Position numbers and translations under genes: made by a program. 64,000 bases of DNA, from positions 1,139 through 65,138 of the forward strand of contig QHYK01000117.1 of assembly GCA_003224085.1 (NCBI GenBank), given 5' to 3'. The stretch is from Acidobacteriota bacterium (lineage in GTDB: Bacteria > Acidobacteriota > Terriglobia > Acidiferrales > UBA7541). Positions 52,886-60,736 of this stretch are shown here, one piece after another; within the stretch, counting starts at the first letter, position 1, and each line of letters opens with the position of its first letter. The notes under the pieces were generated by a model. That model saw only the letters and a program-made list of their open reading frames with translations, ran no database searches and was not told the DNA's origin.

Positions 52886-54511
52886 ATGGCTTTATTGGCG
52901 AGGAGAAGTTTTTTGCAACAATCTCTCGCGGCAGGCGCGGCCTGTTCCGCCGAGCTGCTGCTCGGTCGCCATCTACCTGCGCAAACTCCATCTTCGAACG
53001 CAGCTGGCCCCGTCCGACTGTATTTAGATACCAAGCGCACGATCGCCTCGATCGACCGGAACATCTTTGGATCTTTTCTGGAACACCTGGGGCGCGCTAT
53101 CTATGAGGGAATCTACGATCCCGGCTCAAAGCTCTCCGACCCTATTAATAATGGGTTCCGAAAAGATGTCATGGAAGAAATCCATTCGCTCAGAGTCCCG
53201 GTGATCCGCTACCCCGGTGGCAATTTCGTTTCCGGGTATAACTGGCTGGATGGCGTGGGGCCGGCGCAAGGGCGTCCCAAAGTTCTGGACAAGGCTTGGA
53301 ATTCGCTCAACGCCAACCAGTTCGGCACGAACGAGTTCCTGAGTTGGTGCAAGGCAGTGGGCACGCAACCGCTCATGGCCGTCAATCTGGGAACGGGAAG
53401 CGCTGAAGAAGCAGCCGCGCTGGTCGAATACTGCAACGTCGAAAAAGGCACTCGCTGGAGCGACCTTCGGCGCAAACACGGCATCGCAGAACCGCACAAG
53501 GTTCAGCACTGCTGTCTCGGAAACGAGATGGATGGCCCCTGGCAAATCGGCCACATGACTGCGACGCAGTACGGAATGAAAGCAACCGACGCCGCAAGGC
53601 AGATGCGCTATGTTGACCCAGCGTTGAAACTTGTGGCGTGCGGATCAAGCGGCATGTTCATGCCAACCTATCTCGAGTGGGACCGCGAGGTGCTGGAGCA
53701 GTGTTACGAATTCGTGGACGCGCTTTCGCTTCATCGGTACTTCGGAAACACGCAGGAGGAAACAGGCGGCGACAGCACACAATTCGTGGCCATGAATCTG
53801 ACGATGGACCTCCACATTGCCGAGACCACAGCGGTCTGTGATCTAGTGCGTGCCCGTAAGCGCTCTCCCAAGAAGCTTTGGTTGTCTTTTGACGAGTGGA
53901 ACGTCTGGTACCGGGCGCGCAGCGGAGACGTCACGAACGGCCATCGGCGAGAGGCGCCGCATCTGCTGGAAGAGGTTTACAACTTGGAGGATGCGCTTCT
54001 GGTCGGCGGAATCCTGATTCGAAATGCGGATCGCGTAAAGCTGGCCTGCCTCGCCCAACTGATGAATGTAATTGCGCCGATCATGACAAATGGCGACGGC
54101 CTGTTTCGCCAGACAATTTACTATCCCTATCGTTGGGGACTGAAGTTCGCACACGGAACCATGTTGAATATTTTAACGGAATCTCAGGCCTATGAAGTTC
54201 CCGGGATCGGGCATGTTCCGTATCTTGATGTCGCAGGGACTTTCTCAAAAGAAACTGGAGAGGTGACGCTTTTCCTTCTGAATCGCGACCTTTCGAAAGC
54301 ACGCGAAATTGATCTGGTTTGGCAGGATACTCCGCCTACACGCGTTACAACGACCACTGTGCTAACGGGCAGCGACTTAAAAGCCTTCAATAGTTTCGAT
54401 TTCCCACGACGAGTCGTTCCGCCGGATCTTGCAAGGCCGCTTACTTCGGGGGGAAACACAAGATTTGAGGTCCCGGCACGCTCGTATACAGTAATTCAGT
54501 GGAGTGCCTAG
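52886..54511 (+). CDS. abfA: GH51 alpha-L-arabinofuranosidase (intracellular-type fold, Tat-like leader)
   Basis: A 541-residue GH51 enzyme with a twin-arginine-type leader (LARRSFLQQSLAAGAACSAE). The catalytic acid/base Glu is in CCLGNEMDGPW and the nucleophile in LSFDEWNVWYR. IRYPGGNFVSGYNWLDGVG and NLEDALLVGGILI are family motifs. It cleaves arabinofuranosyl groups from oligosaccharides. It belongs to a different GH51 subgroup than the enzyme at 43843, which has a CBM-like front domain. The start is ATG 52886. Confidence 0.93.
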   Translation: MALLARRSFLQQSLAAGAACSAELLLGRHLPAQTPSSNAAGPVRLYLDTKRTIASIDRNIFGSFLEHLGRAIYEGIYDPGSKLSDPINNGFRKDVMEEIHSLRVPVIRYPGGNFVSGYNWLDGVGPAQGRPKVLDKAWNSLNANQFGTNEFLSWCKAVGTQPLMAVNLGTGSAEEAAALVEYCNVEKGTRWSDLRRKHGIAEPHKVQHCCLGNEMDGPWQIGHMTATQYGMKATDAARQMRYVDPALKLVACGSSGMFMPTYLEWDREVLEQCYEFVDALSLHRYFGNTQEETGGDSTQFVAMNLTMDLHIAETTAVCDLVRARKRSPKKLWLSFDEWNVWYRARSGDVTNGHRREAPHLLEEVYNLEDALLVGGILIRNADRVKLACLAQLMNVIAPIMTNGDGLFRQTIYYPYRWGLKFAHGTMLNILTESQAYEVPGIGHVPYLDVAGTFSKETGEVTLFLLNRDLSKAREIDLVWQDTPPTRVTTTTVLTGSDLKAFNSFDFPRRVVPPDLARPLTSGGNTRFEVPARSYTVIQWSA

Positions 54512-54668
54512 TCCTAACGGATAGTCCTAAACGATGGATATTCTGCAACGGGCACTTGAAAATGGAACCCGATTCCCCAGGGGGACAAGGACACCGTAGG
54601 TAGCTGCCTGCGATCGGGCCTCGTCCAAGGCTCGCGCCCACGGTCAGCGGCGCTCTTCAGGGCTCATT

Positions 54669-54678
54669 AAACGTTTTC
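54669..54678 (-). promoter_or_regulatory. Candidate LacI operator upstream of the GH43 gene
   Basis: AAACGTTTTC, the reverse complement of GAAAACGTTT, is 38 bases before the GH43 start codon. It is the third copy in the locus. Confidence 0.45.
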
Positions 54679-54715
54679 CCGTCGTAGCCTTCAGGTCCAC
54701 AAAGGTTGGTGTTTC

Positions 54716-55801
54716 ATGGCTTTCCGCCGCATCCACACTTTAAATATCTCCTTTGTTGCTTTGGCATTCCTTGTTCCGCTGTGCAGTCTTCCAAGAACGG
54801 CCGACAGCGAGCCACGTGCTCTGGCAGTCGAGGGTGACGTCGTGGGAACGCACGATCCTTCGGTCATAAAGCAAGGCGATACCTGGTACTTGTTCGCTAC
54901 CACGCCGCCGCATTCAAAGACCGGGGAGCAATTTCCCATGCGCTGCTCGAAGGATCTGCTGCAGTGGAAAGCATGCGGGTCTGTGCTTGCGGAGATCCCT
55001 GGCTGGATTCGGAACGGGAGCCCAAAAACGAAGGAACTCTGGGCACCTGACATCTCTTTCTTTGATGGCGAATACCATCTGTACTACGCATATTCTGTGT
55101 TTGGGCGAAACACCTCGGGGATCGCTCTTCTAACCAACAAAACGCTGAATCCGCAGAGCCCCGATTACAATTGGGTGGACAAAGGACTCGTTCTGCGCTC
55201 AGGTACGGAGGACGACTTCAATGCGATCGACCCCGATTTAATTCTCGACGAAAAGGGGCAGGCATGGCTGGCTTTCGGGAGTTTCTGGAGTGGAATCAAG
55301 ATGCGCAGGCTCGACCGGAAAACGGGCAACCTTTCAACGGATGATACGAAGCTCTATTCTCTGGCGAGTCGCTTCAGACCGCAACACTTCGACGCTGTTA
55401 TGCCGAACCTTCCTCCGGATTACCAAGCCATCGAAGCGCCGTTCATTGTGCGCCACGAAAAGTACTACTATCTTTTCGTTTCCTTCGGCCTTTGCTGCCG
55501 CGGCATCAAGAGCACCTACAGAACGATGGTAGGCCGGGCCGAGGAGGTGACCGGGCCATACCTGGACGCCGATGGTAAGAAGATGAGCGAGGGCGGCGCG
55601 ACTCCATTGCTTAAAGCGAATCAAAAATGGCTGGGCCCCGGCGGCGAATCTATCTTGCTTCAAAACGACGGAGATATCATCGTTTTTCACGCTTACGACG
55701 CGAAAACCGGCGTTCCCTCGCTGCAGATTTCAACGCTCTCATGGACACATAGCTGGCCGCATGCAGCATTGGAGGGCGATCCTTCAAACGAGAAGAAATA
55801 G
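54716..55801 (+). CDS. GH43 arabinan endo-1,5-alpha-L-arabinosidase-like enzyme
   Basis: A 361-residue five-bladed beta-propeller with a signal peptide (residues 1-30). The catalytic triad of family GH43 is visible: general base Asp in GTHDPSVIK, the pKa-modulating Asp in AIDPDLI, and the acid Glu in AIEAPFIV. ELWAPDISFFDGEYHLYYA is typical of the arabinanase subfamily. It should cut the arabinan backbone that the GH51 enzymes debranch and finish. The start is ATG 54716. Confidence 0.92.
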   Translation: MAFRRIHTLNISFVALAFLVPLCSLPRTADSEPRALAVEGDVVGTHDPSVIKQGDTWYLFATTPPHSKTGEQFPMRCSKDLLQWKACGSVLAEIPGWIRNGSPKTKELWAPDISFFDGEYHLYYAYSVFGRNTSGIALLTNKTLNPQSPDYNWVDKGLVLRSGTEDDFNAIDPDLILDEKGQAWLAFGSFWSGIKMRRLDRKTGNLSTDDTKLYSLASRFRPQHFDAVMPNLPPDYQAIEAPFIVRHEKYYYLFVSFGLCCRGIKSTYRTMVGRAEEVTGPYLDADGKKMSEGGATPLLKANQKWLGPGGESILLQNDGDIIVFHAYDAKTGVPSLQISTLSWTHSWPHAALEGDPSNEKK

Positions 55802-55901
55802 TCTAGGGCGGAAGGCGTTTCAATAGTGGTTTGGAACAGCTAACCGAGCTTCTGGATCAACTTCGGATTCCTGAAATAGCGGCAAAGAGGAGGGGACCCC
55901 T

Positions 55902-56018
55902 ATGGACCGGCGGGATTTCTTGCATAACGGAGCGCTTGGAACTGAATCACTCTGGCTCTCCCCAAAGACATCCTGGCATTCAATGCAGGGTGATCGGCCC
56001 AGAGGCGTAATCTTTTGA
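55902..56018 (+). pseudogene. Truncated gene with Tat leader
   Basis: An ATG at 55902 behind AAGAGGAGGGGACCCC starts MDRRDFLHNGALGTESLWLS, a twin-arginine signal, but the frame ends after 38 residues inside the 3' end of the LacI gene. I read this as the 5' remnant of another exported enzyme of the locus, cut by a deletion that joined it to the LacI gene. Confidence 0.55.
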
Positions 56019-57080
56019 ACCGTGTGATTTCTTCCCGCGCGCCGGCCGAGATGGCGTCGACCCCGCTCTCTTGTGGCCTGCCGGAAACGCGGTCGACTTT
56101 CGAAGTACCAGATGGGTCTTTAGAATGTATTCCGCTCCTTCCGGTAAGGGGAGCTCTCTCCCCACTTCCTTCATGAGGGCGTCGAAAGCCAGCTTCGCCA
56201 ACTCCGTCTGCGACATTTGAACCGAGGTCAGCGGAGGAATCATAAAGTCAGCCAGCCGCGTATCGTCAAATCCAACCACAGACAATTCATGTGGCACGGA
56301 CACTCCCAGTTCGTAGGCTTGACGCATTACACCAATAGCAGTCATGTCATTCGAACACAGAACGGCTGAGGGGCGCTCCCGAAGGCTTGAGAGCCTCTGA
56401 AGAGCGCGCTTTCCACCTTCTAAACTATGGTCTCCCTCAACGATAAACTCCGGTCTAGGGAGCAAGCCAATTTCACGCATGGACTCCTCAAACGCAACTT
56501 TCCGAGCAACGGCGGATCGGAGGTCGAGCGGACCGCTCACAAAGGCGGTTCGCTCATGTCCCAGCGCGGCCAAGTGCTGTATGGCTTGGCGAATCCCACA
56601 GAGGTAGTCCACCCGAATATTACTGACTCGCGGGGCTTTCGGACCCACATCAACAAAGACAAGGGGCACGTTCCGGAAGCGGAGATGATTCAACAACTCG
56701 TCTTCCATGCCGAAAGTGAGAATCGCGACACCCTCCACGCGCCTCTCAATCATCCTCCGAACCGCAAGCTCCATCCGCTTGGGATCATGAATCGTGGAGG
56801 TCAAGAGAAGTTCATAGTTCTGTTCGACGGCCAGGTTTTCAAACGTCTGCACAATTTCGGGGAAGAACGGGTTTGTTATTTCGGAAACGATCAGGCCAAA
56901 AATCCTGCTTTTTCCGGAGACCAAGGCGCGTGCCTGTTTATTGGGGTAGTAGCCAAGCTCCTCCACCGCCCTCCAGACGCGTTTTGCCAGTTGTGCATCA
57001 ACGGTAGAAACCTGATTCACAGTACGCGAAACCGTAGCGGTCGATACTTTGGCCCGTCGGGCCACGTCCCGAATGTCCAC
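55980..57080 (-). CDS. LacI-family transcriptional regulator
   Basis: A 366-residue regulator. The HTH is in DIRDVARRAKVSTATVSRTV (hinge helix LGYYPNKQARAL), followed by a PBP-I-like effector domain (IFGLIVSEITNPFFPEIVQT, VGFDDTRLADFMIPPLTSV). It probably represses the arabinan locus and releases DNA on binding arabinose or a product. The C-terminal tail after LVLRKSTAF is basic and unusual and may be read-through of deleted DNA, since the truncated Tat gene overlaps it. The start ATG 57080 is normal for the family. Confidence 0.93.
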   Translation of the reverse strand: MDIRDVARRAKVSTATVSRTVNQVSTVDAQLAKRVWRAVEELGYYPNKQARALVSGKSRIFGLIVSEITNPFFPEIVQTFENLAVEQNYELLLTSTIHDPKRMELAVRRMIERRVEGVAILTFGMEDELLNHLRFRNVPLVFVDVGPKAPRVSNIRVDYLCGIRQAIQHLAALGHERTAFVSGPLDLRSAVARKVAFEESMREIGLLPRPEFIVEGDHSLEGGKRALQRLSSLRERPSAVLCSNDMTAIGVMRQAYELGVSVPHELSVVGFDDTRLADFMIPPLTSVQMSQTELAKLAFDALMKEVGRELPLPEGAEYILKTHLVLRKSTAFPAGHKRAGSTPSRPARGKKSHGSKDYASGPITLH

Positions 57081-57365
57081 TTAGTTCCTCATACGAGCGG
57101 AAGGATTAATCGATTCCAAGTATACGCTTTCTTTCGCTGACGCCAAATATCCGTATCGTACCGCAGGGGTTCCGCTTCTAGCAGGGAGCGCGTTACCCGA
57201 AAGCGCTGACCGATCCGGGCGGAAATGCGCGGAGCGCGTGCAGCCCTCAGCGTAACAGCTGCTTCAGTTTGTGGCGGGTGAGCTTTCTTCCTGGCCAGGC
57301 AAGGGGCGGGCAGCGAGGGGGCCGGTGCGTCCGCGCTGCCCACAGGGCGCGGCTCCGGCGCGGTG
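57081..57365. other. Intergenic, LacI promoter side and IS debris
   Basis: About 285 bases. Near 57104-57117 is TTAATCGATTCC, a CG-centred palindrome that could be an autoregulatory site for LacI. The remainder (57140-57365) is GC-rich and shows no gene; it is probably the flank of the transposase remnant. Confidence 0.4.
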
Positions 57366-57602
57366 TCAGCTCGTGTTGAGCAGGAAAGTCGCCCAAGGAA
57401 TGGGCGCGGGCAGAGTGGCCACCTCGCGCAGCATGACCTCGACGATGTGCCGGATGGTATCGGTAGGATCCTTCGGTCGGCGGCAGCGACCTAGCCGACG
57501 ATAGACGAACAGCTGCAGCAGATTGAAAACGAGCGTCCAGAGAAGCAGGATGACTTGCAGCGGATTCTCTCCGTGACGGAACACGTGCCCGAGGTGCCAT
57601 AC
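57366..57602 (-). pseudogene. Transposase C-terminal fragment
   Basis: The frame reads WHLGHVFRHGENPLQVILLL, then FNLLQLFVYRRLGRCRRP and PTDTIRHIVEVML to a stop at 57366. This is the C-terminal end of a DDE transposase of the same kind as the fragment at 60730-61928, in the same orientation. The serine recombinase module lies between the two parts. Confidence 0.7.
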
Positions 57603-57604
57603 GT

Positions 57605-59198
57605 GTGCGACATAAATCGAAATTGGTTGACACTTTCTGCTGCGCCGGCTGGGAGGGGCGAGGAAGCGGGATAGTGTAGAGCACGTCGACCCGCCAATCC
57701 TTGATCACGACCTTGTCCAGCACCATTCGCAAGAGCCTCTGTTTATCCTCGAAGGAAAAGTGTTGGAGACGGTTCGCTATCAGGGCTGCAAACTCCTCGA
57801 GGTCACCCCGAACATCGCCTTCCTGCCTTTGCTCTAAAGCCATTTTCTCCAGAAGCTCCTTCTCTCGATTAAGCGTGTTGAGTTTTACCTCCACCAATCG
57901 CCGGCGCTTCTGCAACTCCGGTAGTTCAATGGCGCCCGCCTGGTAGGCATCCACAAGCCGGCTCATCTCCGTGTTCGCCAACTTGATCTGAGTCGCTAGC
58001 CTTTGCGCTGGTTCGCTCGAGCCAGCCTCCTCGTGATCCCGACGATGCGACCTATCCCTTCGGTATGCTTCCAGCACCAACCCCGGATCTTGCAGCCGGG
58101 TACTCACTTCCTGCCAAACCAGCTCGTCCAACGCATCGGCCCCGATAACGCGCTGGGAGCACCGCTCCTGCCTAAAGAAACCGTTCACGCTCGAGCAAAT
58201 GTAATAATGCTTGGGTCTCCCCTTCATTTGATTCATCGTCCTGGCAAAACAACTCAACCCGCATTGCCCGCAGCGGACGAGCTTCCGCAAAAGATAGGCC
58301 ATCTCCTGCAGATTTCGCGGAGAGAATTTCTGATTGTCTTTGCTTCTGATGCTGGCTTGATGGAAGCTCTCTAAGTCGATGATGGTGGGCACTGAAATCG
58401 GGATCCATTCCTCCCTGGGCCGAAGGGTGACTTTAACCGAAGGCCGCTTCTGACCATGCGCCCCTTCCGTCATCACACAGTTGCGGCGGCTGTAGTACAA
58501 GGTGCCGATGTAGGCTTCATCGTGCAAGATGCGATGCACGGTGGCCGATGCCATTCCCGGCCACCGCTCGGATTAGGAGTTCCCTCCAGCGTCAGTTGCT
58601 TGGCAATGTGGCGGATCGTCTGGCCTTGCTGCACATAGGCATCGAAGATTCTGCGCACCACAACCGCTTCGTCTTCCCGGATCTCCGCGTGCGACGCCAC
58701 ACCGTCACGGCGTGGAATGCGCACGTATCCGAAGGGAACTTCTCCAGTCACAATCTCGCCGCATCGCGCTCGGTAGAGCTTGCCCCGCCGGTTCCTTTCG
58801 GTAATCTTCGCACGCTCGAACTCGGCCACCGCTCCCGTGATCTGGTGCATGAGCTTCGAGAGCGGATCGTCGGCCGCCCCACCCTCCAGGAAGATGGCCT
58901 TCACTCCGAAACGTTCCAACTCCTCCAAAATTAAAGCTTGCAAGACAAACTTCCGTGCCAGTCGATCGGTACAGTAACTCAGGAGGACCTCGAAACCGCG
59001 GTGTTCTGCCAAGTCACGCATGCGGTCCAGGGCGGGACGATCTAGCCGGGCCCCACTGTAGCCCTCATCGGTAAACTCCTCGACGATCTCCATCGCATGT
59101 TGGTTCGCGTAGTTCCGCAAGGCTTCCAGCTGCGAGCCGATCGTATGCTCTTTCTCCTGCCTCTCACTGGAAACCCGAGCGTAGATGGCGGCTCGCAT
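57605..59198 (-). pseudogene. Large serine recombinase, frameshifted
   Basis: The N-terminal part (ATG 59198) has the catalytic Ser10 in YARVSSERQ, TDRLARK, and the resolvase domain, then a recombinase domain up to TPNPSGGREW. One base is missing near 58550 in a G-run (GAATGGCATCG). The second frame continues ASATVHRILHDEAYIGTLYY, a zinc ribbon (CGQCGLSCFARTM, YYICSS), and a coiled-coil (RLVEVKLNTLNREKELLEKM) to about QKVSTNF. Without the shift it would be an active integrase of about 530 residues; it could still be expressed by frameshifting. It is the last gene of the module, three bases after the resolvase-like paralogue. Confidence 0.85.
57625..57632 (+). repeat. Direct repeat, candidate att core (right end of module)
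   Basis: GGTTGACA, in the context AATTGGTTGACACTTTCTGC. The same 8-mer occurs in the same orientation at 60559-60566. The two copies bracket the whole serine recombinase module (about 2.94 kb). Confidence 0.4.
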
Positions 59199-59200
59199 GC

Positions 59201-59683
59201 CTACTTACCTCCGAGGAGAAAAGTGTGCCGAGTCGGCGAAAGCTCTCGGCCCGAACTTAGCGGGGCAGAACGGGATCGAAAAGTTCCTCTGGCACGCCGA
59301 GCCCGACCACTGATAAGTCTTTGCAGCGCGTCCTGGGGAACGAACTCAGCCCTGGCCCCTCCCTCCAGAAAAATGGTTCTCACTCCGAACCCGCCCAACT
59401 CTTCCAGCATGCGAGCGAGCATCCCAGCATTCCTTGCCAAGCGCTCCGGATTGCAGGTCAACAAAACATCAAAGCCACGACTCTCTGCCAGGGCGCGCAT
59501 GCCGTCCAGGCCAGGACGATCCCGACGCAGCCCGCTATATCCCTCGTCCGTAAACTCCGCGACAACGCTCATCCCACTCTGAGCAGCATGGGCTCTCAAG
59601 GCTTTCACCTGCAACCCCATGGCAAAGTTCGACTCCTGGTTGGAGCAGGCTGTTCGGGCATAAATGGCGGCTCGCATTTTCAC
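59201..59683 (-). CDS. Serine recombinase paralogue lacking catalytic serine
   Basis: A 160-residue protein similar to the resolvase domain of the downstream recombinase. Aligning YARVSSERQ with YARTACSNQ shows Ala in place of Ser10. TDRLAR is PERLAR. It ends after the catalytic domain with a basic tail (GRARRARGTFRSRSA) and has no zinc ribbon. It is probably a non-catalytic partner or decoy. It starts at ATG 59683 behind CAGGAGG and ends three bases before the active-type gene, so the two are co-translated. Confidence 0.75.
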   Translation of the reverse strand: MKMRAAIYARTACSNQESNFAMGLQVKALRAHAAQSGMSVVAEFTDEGYSGLRRDRPGLDGMRALAESRGFDVLLTCNPERLARNAGMLARMLEELGGFGVRTIFLEGGARAEFVPQDALQRLISGRARRARGTFRSRSAPLSSGRELSPTRHTFLLGGK

Positions 59684-59918
59684 TCACCTCCTGGGTAAGG
59701 AATTCATAAACCTGATGCAGTCTCTCGCGGTGAAAGTCTCTCTTCCCGTTCCAAGCAGGAGGAGGAATGCTCTGGGCATAGAGGATGAACGGAAGATCTT
59801 CTTGGGCTCCGGAAAACAAGTTGGCCACGCCATAGCAGCGCACTCGCTCCAAGGCCCAGGAAGCCGGTTCCGAGTTCTCGAGTGCCTCACGACGCACATT
59901 TTCATAAATCCCCTGCAT
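59535..59918 (-). CDS. Small conserved protein of the recombinase module
   Basis: The first 75 residues (VRCYGVANLFSGAQEDLPFI, then WNGKRDFHRERLHQVYEFLT) look like a genuine conserved protein. After LTQEV the frame runs through the start of the next gene and becomes unprotein-like, so the true end is probably near 59690 and a frameshift is likely. It overlaps the HTH gene by 17 bases. Function unknown. Confidence 0.5.
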   Translation of the reverse strand: MQGIYENVRREALENSEPASWALERVRCYGVANLFSGAQEDLPFILYAQSIPPPAWNGKRDFHRERLHQVYEFLTQEVSENASRHLCPNSLLQPGVELCHGVAGESLESPCCSEWDERCRGVYGRGI

Positions 59919-60408
59919 TGGGTTGTCGCTTGCGACGAACGCTTCTCGCTGATTTCTTGGTCGGCGAGCGCCGTTTTTTTTTCATCCCCCGTAGCACGGT
60001 CGTCCTATGGATCGGGATCCCATAACGCTCTCGGATCAAATCGGCCAATCGACCCGGATCGAGATCGGGATCCTCTTTTTGCTTCGCCAGGGCGAACTCC
60101 AGCACCTCGCCCTTGAGTTTGATCGGACCCTTGCGGCCGCGCTTGGCCGGCAGGAAAGAGCAGAACCCCAGTTCATGAAAGGCCCGTTCGATCCGGTAGA
60201 AGGTTTCCCGGCTGAAGCCGAACTGGCGGCATGCCTCGGCGACGGGATCTTCGTCGACCTTATGGGCGCGCAACATCTCGTATTTGACCTGCGCCAAGTC
60301 GCAGGGATCGAAAAACTCCGTCTTGAAGAGGTCGGAGCGCACGGCTTCGGGGTGCGGGTTGAGCGTACCGGAAGCCAGGAGGGCCTTTTTCTTGGCCGGC
60401 GTGGACAT
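59902..60408 (-). CDS. HTH protein of the recombinase module
   Basis: A 168-residue DNA-binding protein with a homeodomain/HTH_29-like pair: ACRQFGFSRETFYRIERAF in the first helix-turn-helix and ADLIRERYGIPIHRTTVLRG in the second, ending in a Lys/Arg-rich tail. Similar proteins occur with transposases and recombinases. The ATG 60408 is chosen because the frame upstream lacks a homologous N-terminus. It probably regulates the module or binds its ends. Confidence 0.75.
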   Translation of the reverse strand: MSTPAKKKALLASGTLNPHPEAVRSDLFKTEFFDPCDLAQVKYEMLRAHKVDEDPVAEACRQFGFSRETFYRIERAFHELGFCSFLPAKRGRKGPIKLKGEVLEFALAKQKEDPDLDPGRLADLIRERYGIPIHRTTVLRGMKKKRRSPTKKSARSVRRKRQPNAGDL

Positions 60409-60417
60409 GGCAGGAAG

Positions 60418-60438
60418 ATGCTTATCATAAAAAAGCAT
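60418..60438. promoter_or_regulatory. Inverted repeat upstream of the HTH gene
   Basis: ATGCTT / AAGCAT separated by nine bases, directly upstream of the start at 60408, with TTGACA (minus strand, 60442-60447) next to it. It may be the promoter/operator of the module. I could not find a good -10 match. Confidence 0.3.
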
Positions 60439-60558
60439 ATATGTCAAGCTATTACTGCACACAAGAACTTCCAGATAAATCTGTTGCCGTACTAACGTCA
60501 CATTCACTAGGTTCAGAAGCGTTTTTAGGCCTCTTGCGGAAAGGTTAGTGCGTACATA

Positions 60559-60566
60559 GGTTGACA
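60559..60566 (+). repeat. Direct repeat, candidate att core (left end of module)
   Basis: GGTTGACA, in the context ATAGGTTGACATTTATGC, matching the copy at 57625-57632 with similar flanking bases. This would be the second attachment core. Confidence 0.4.
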
Positions 60567-60595
60567 TTTATGCATACATAAAGTTACACCTACAG

Positions 60596-60736
60596 TTACT
60601 TCTTCCCGCTCCCGCTAACTACCAATTGTTTCCCCCACTTTGTGTACAGGCCATGCTGCTCCGGGCTGGCGAAAAGGCTCACCGAAAAGGCCAAATGCGC
60701 ATTTGTGTCGCGCACGAGCAGTAGCTGATCCATTGA
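60596..60736 (-). other. C-terminal coding fragment of unknown gene
   Basis: The frame reads MDQLLLVRDTNAHLAFSVSL, then FASPEQHGLYTKWGKQLV and ends at TAA 60596. It looks like the end of some protein in a different frame from the transposase, but I cannot name it. It sits between the transposase fragment and the recombinase module. Confidence 0.3.
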
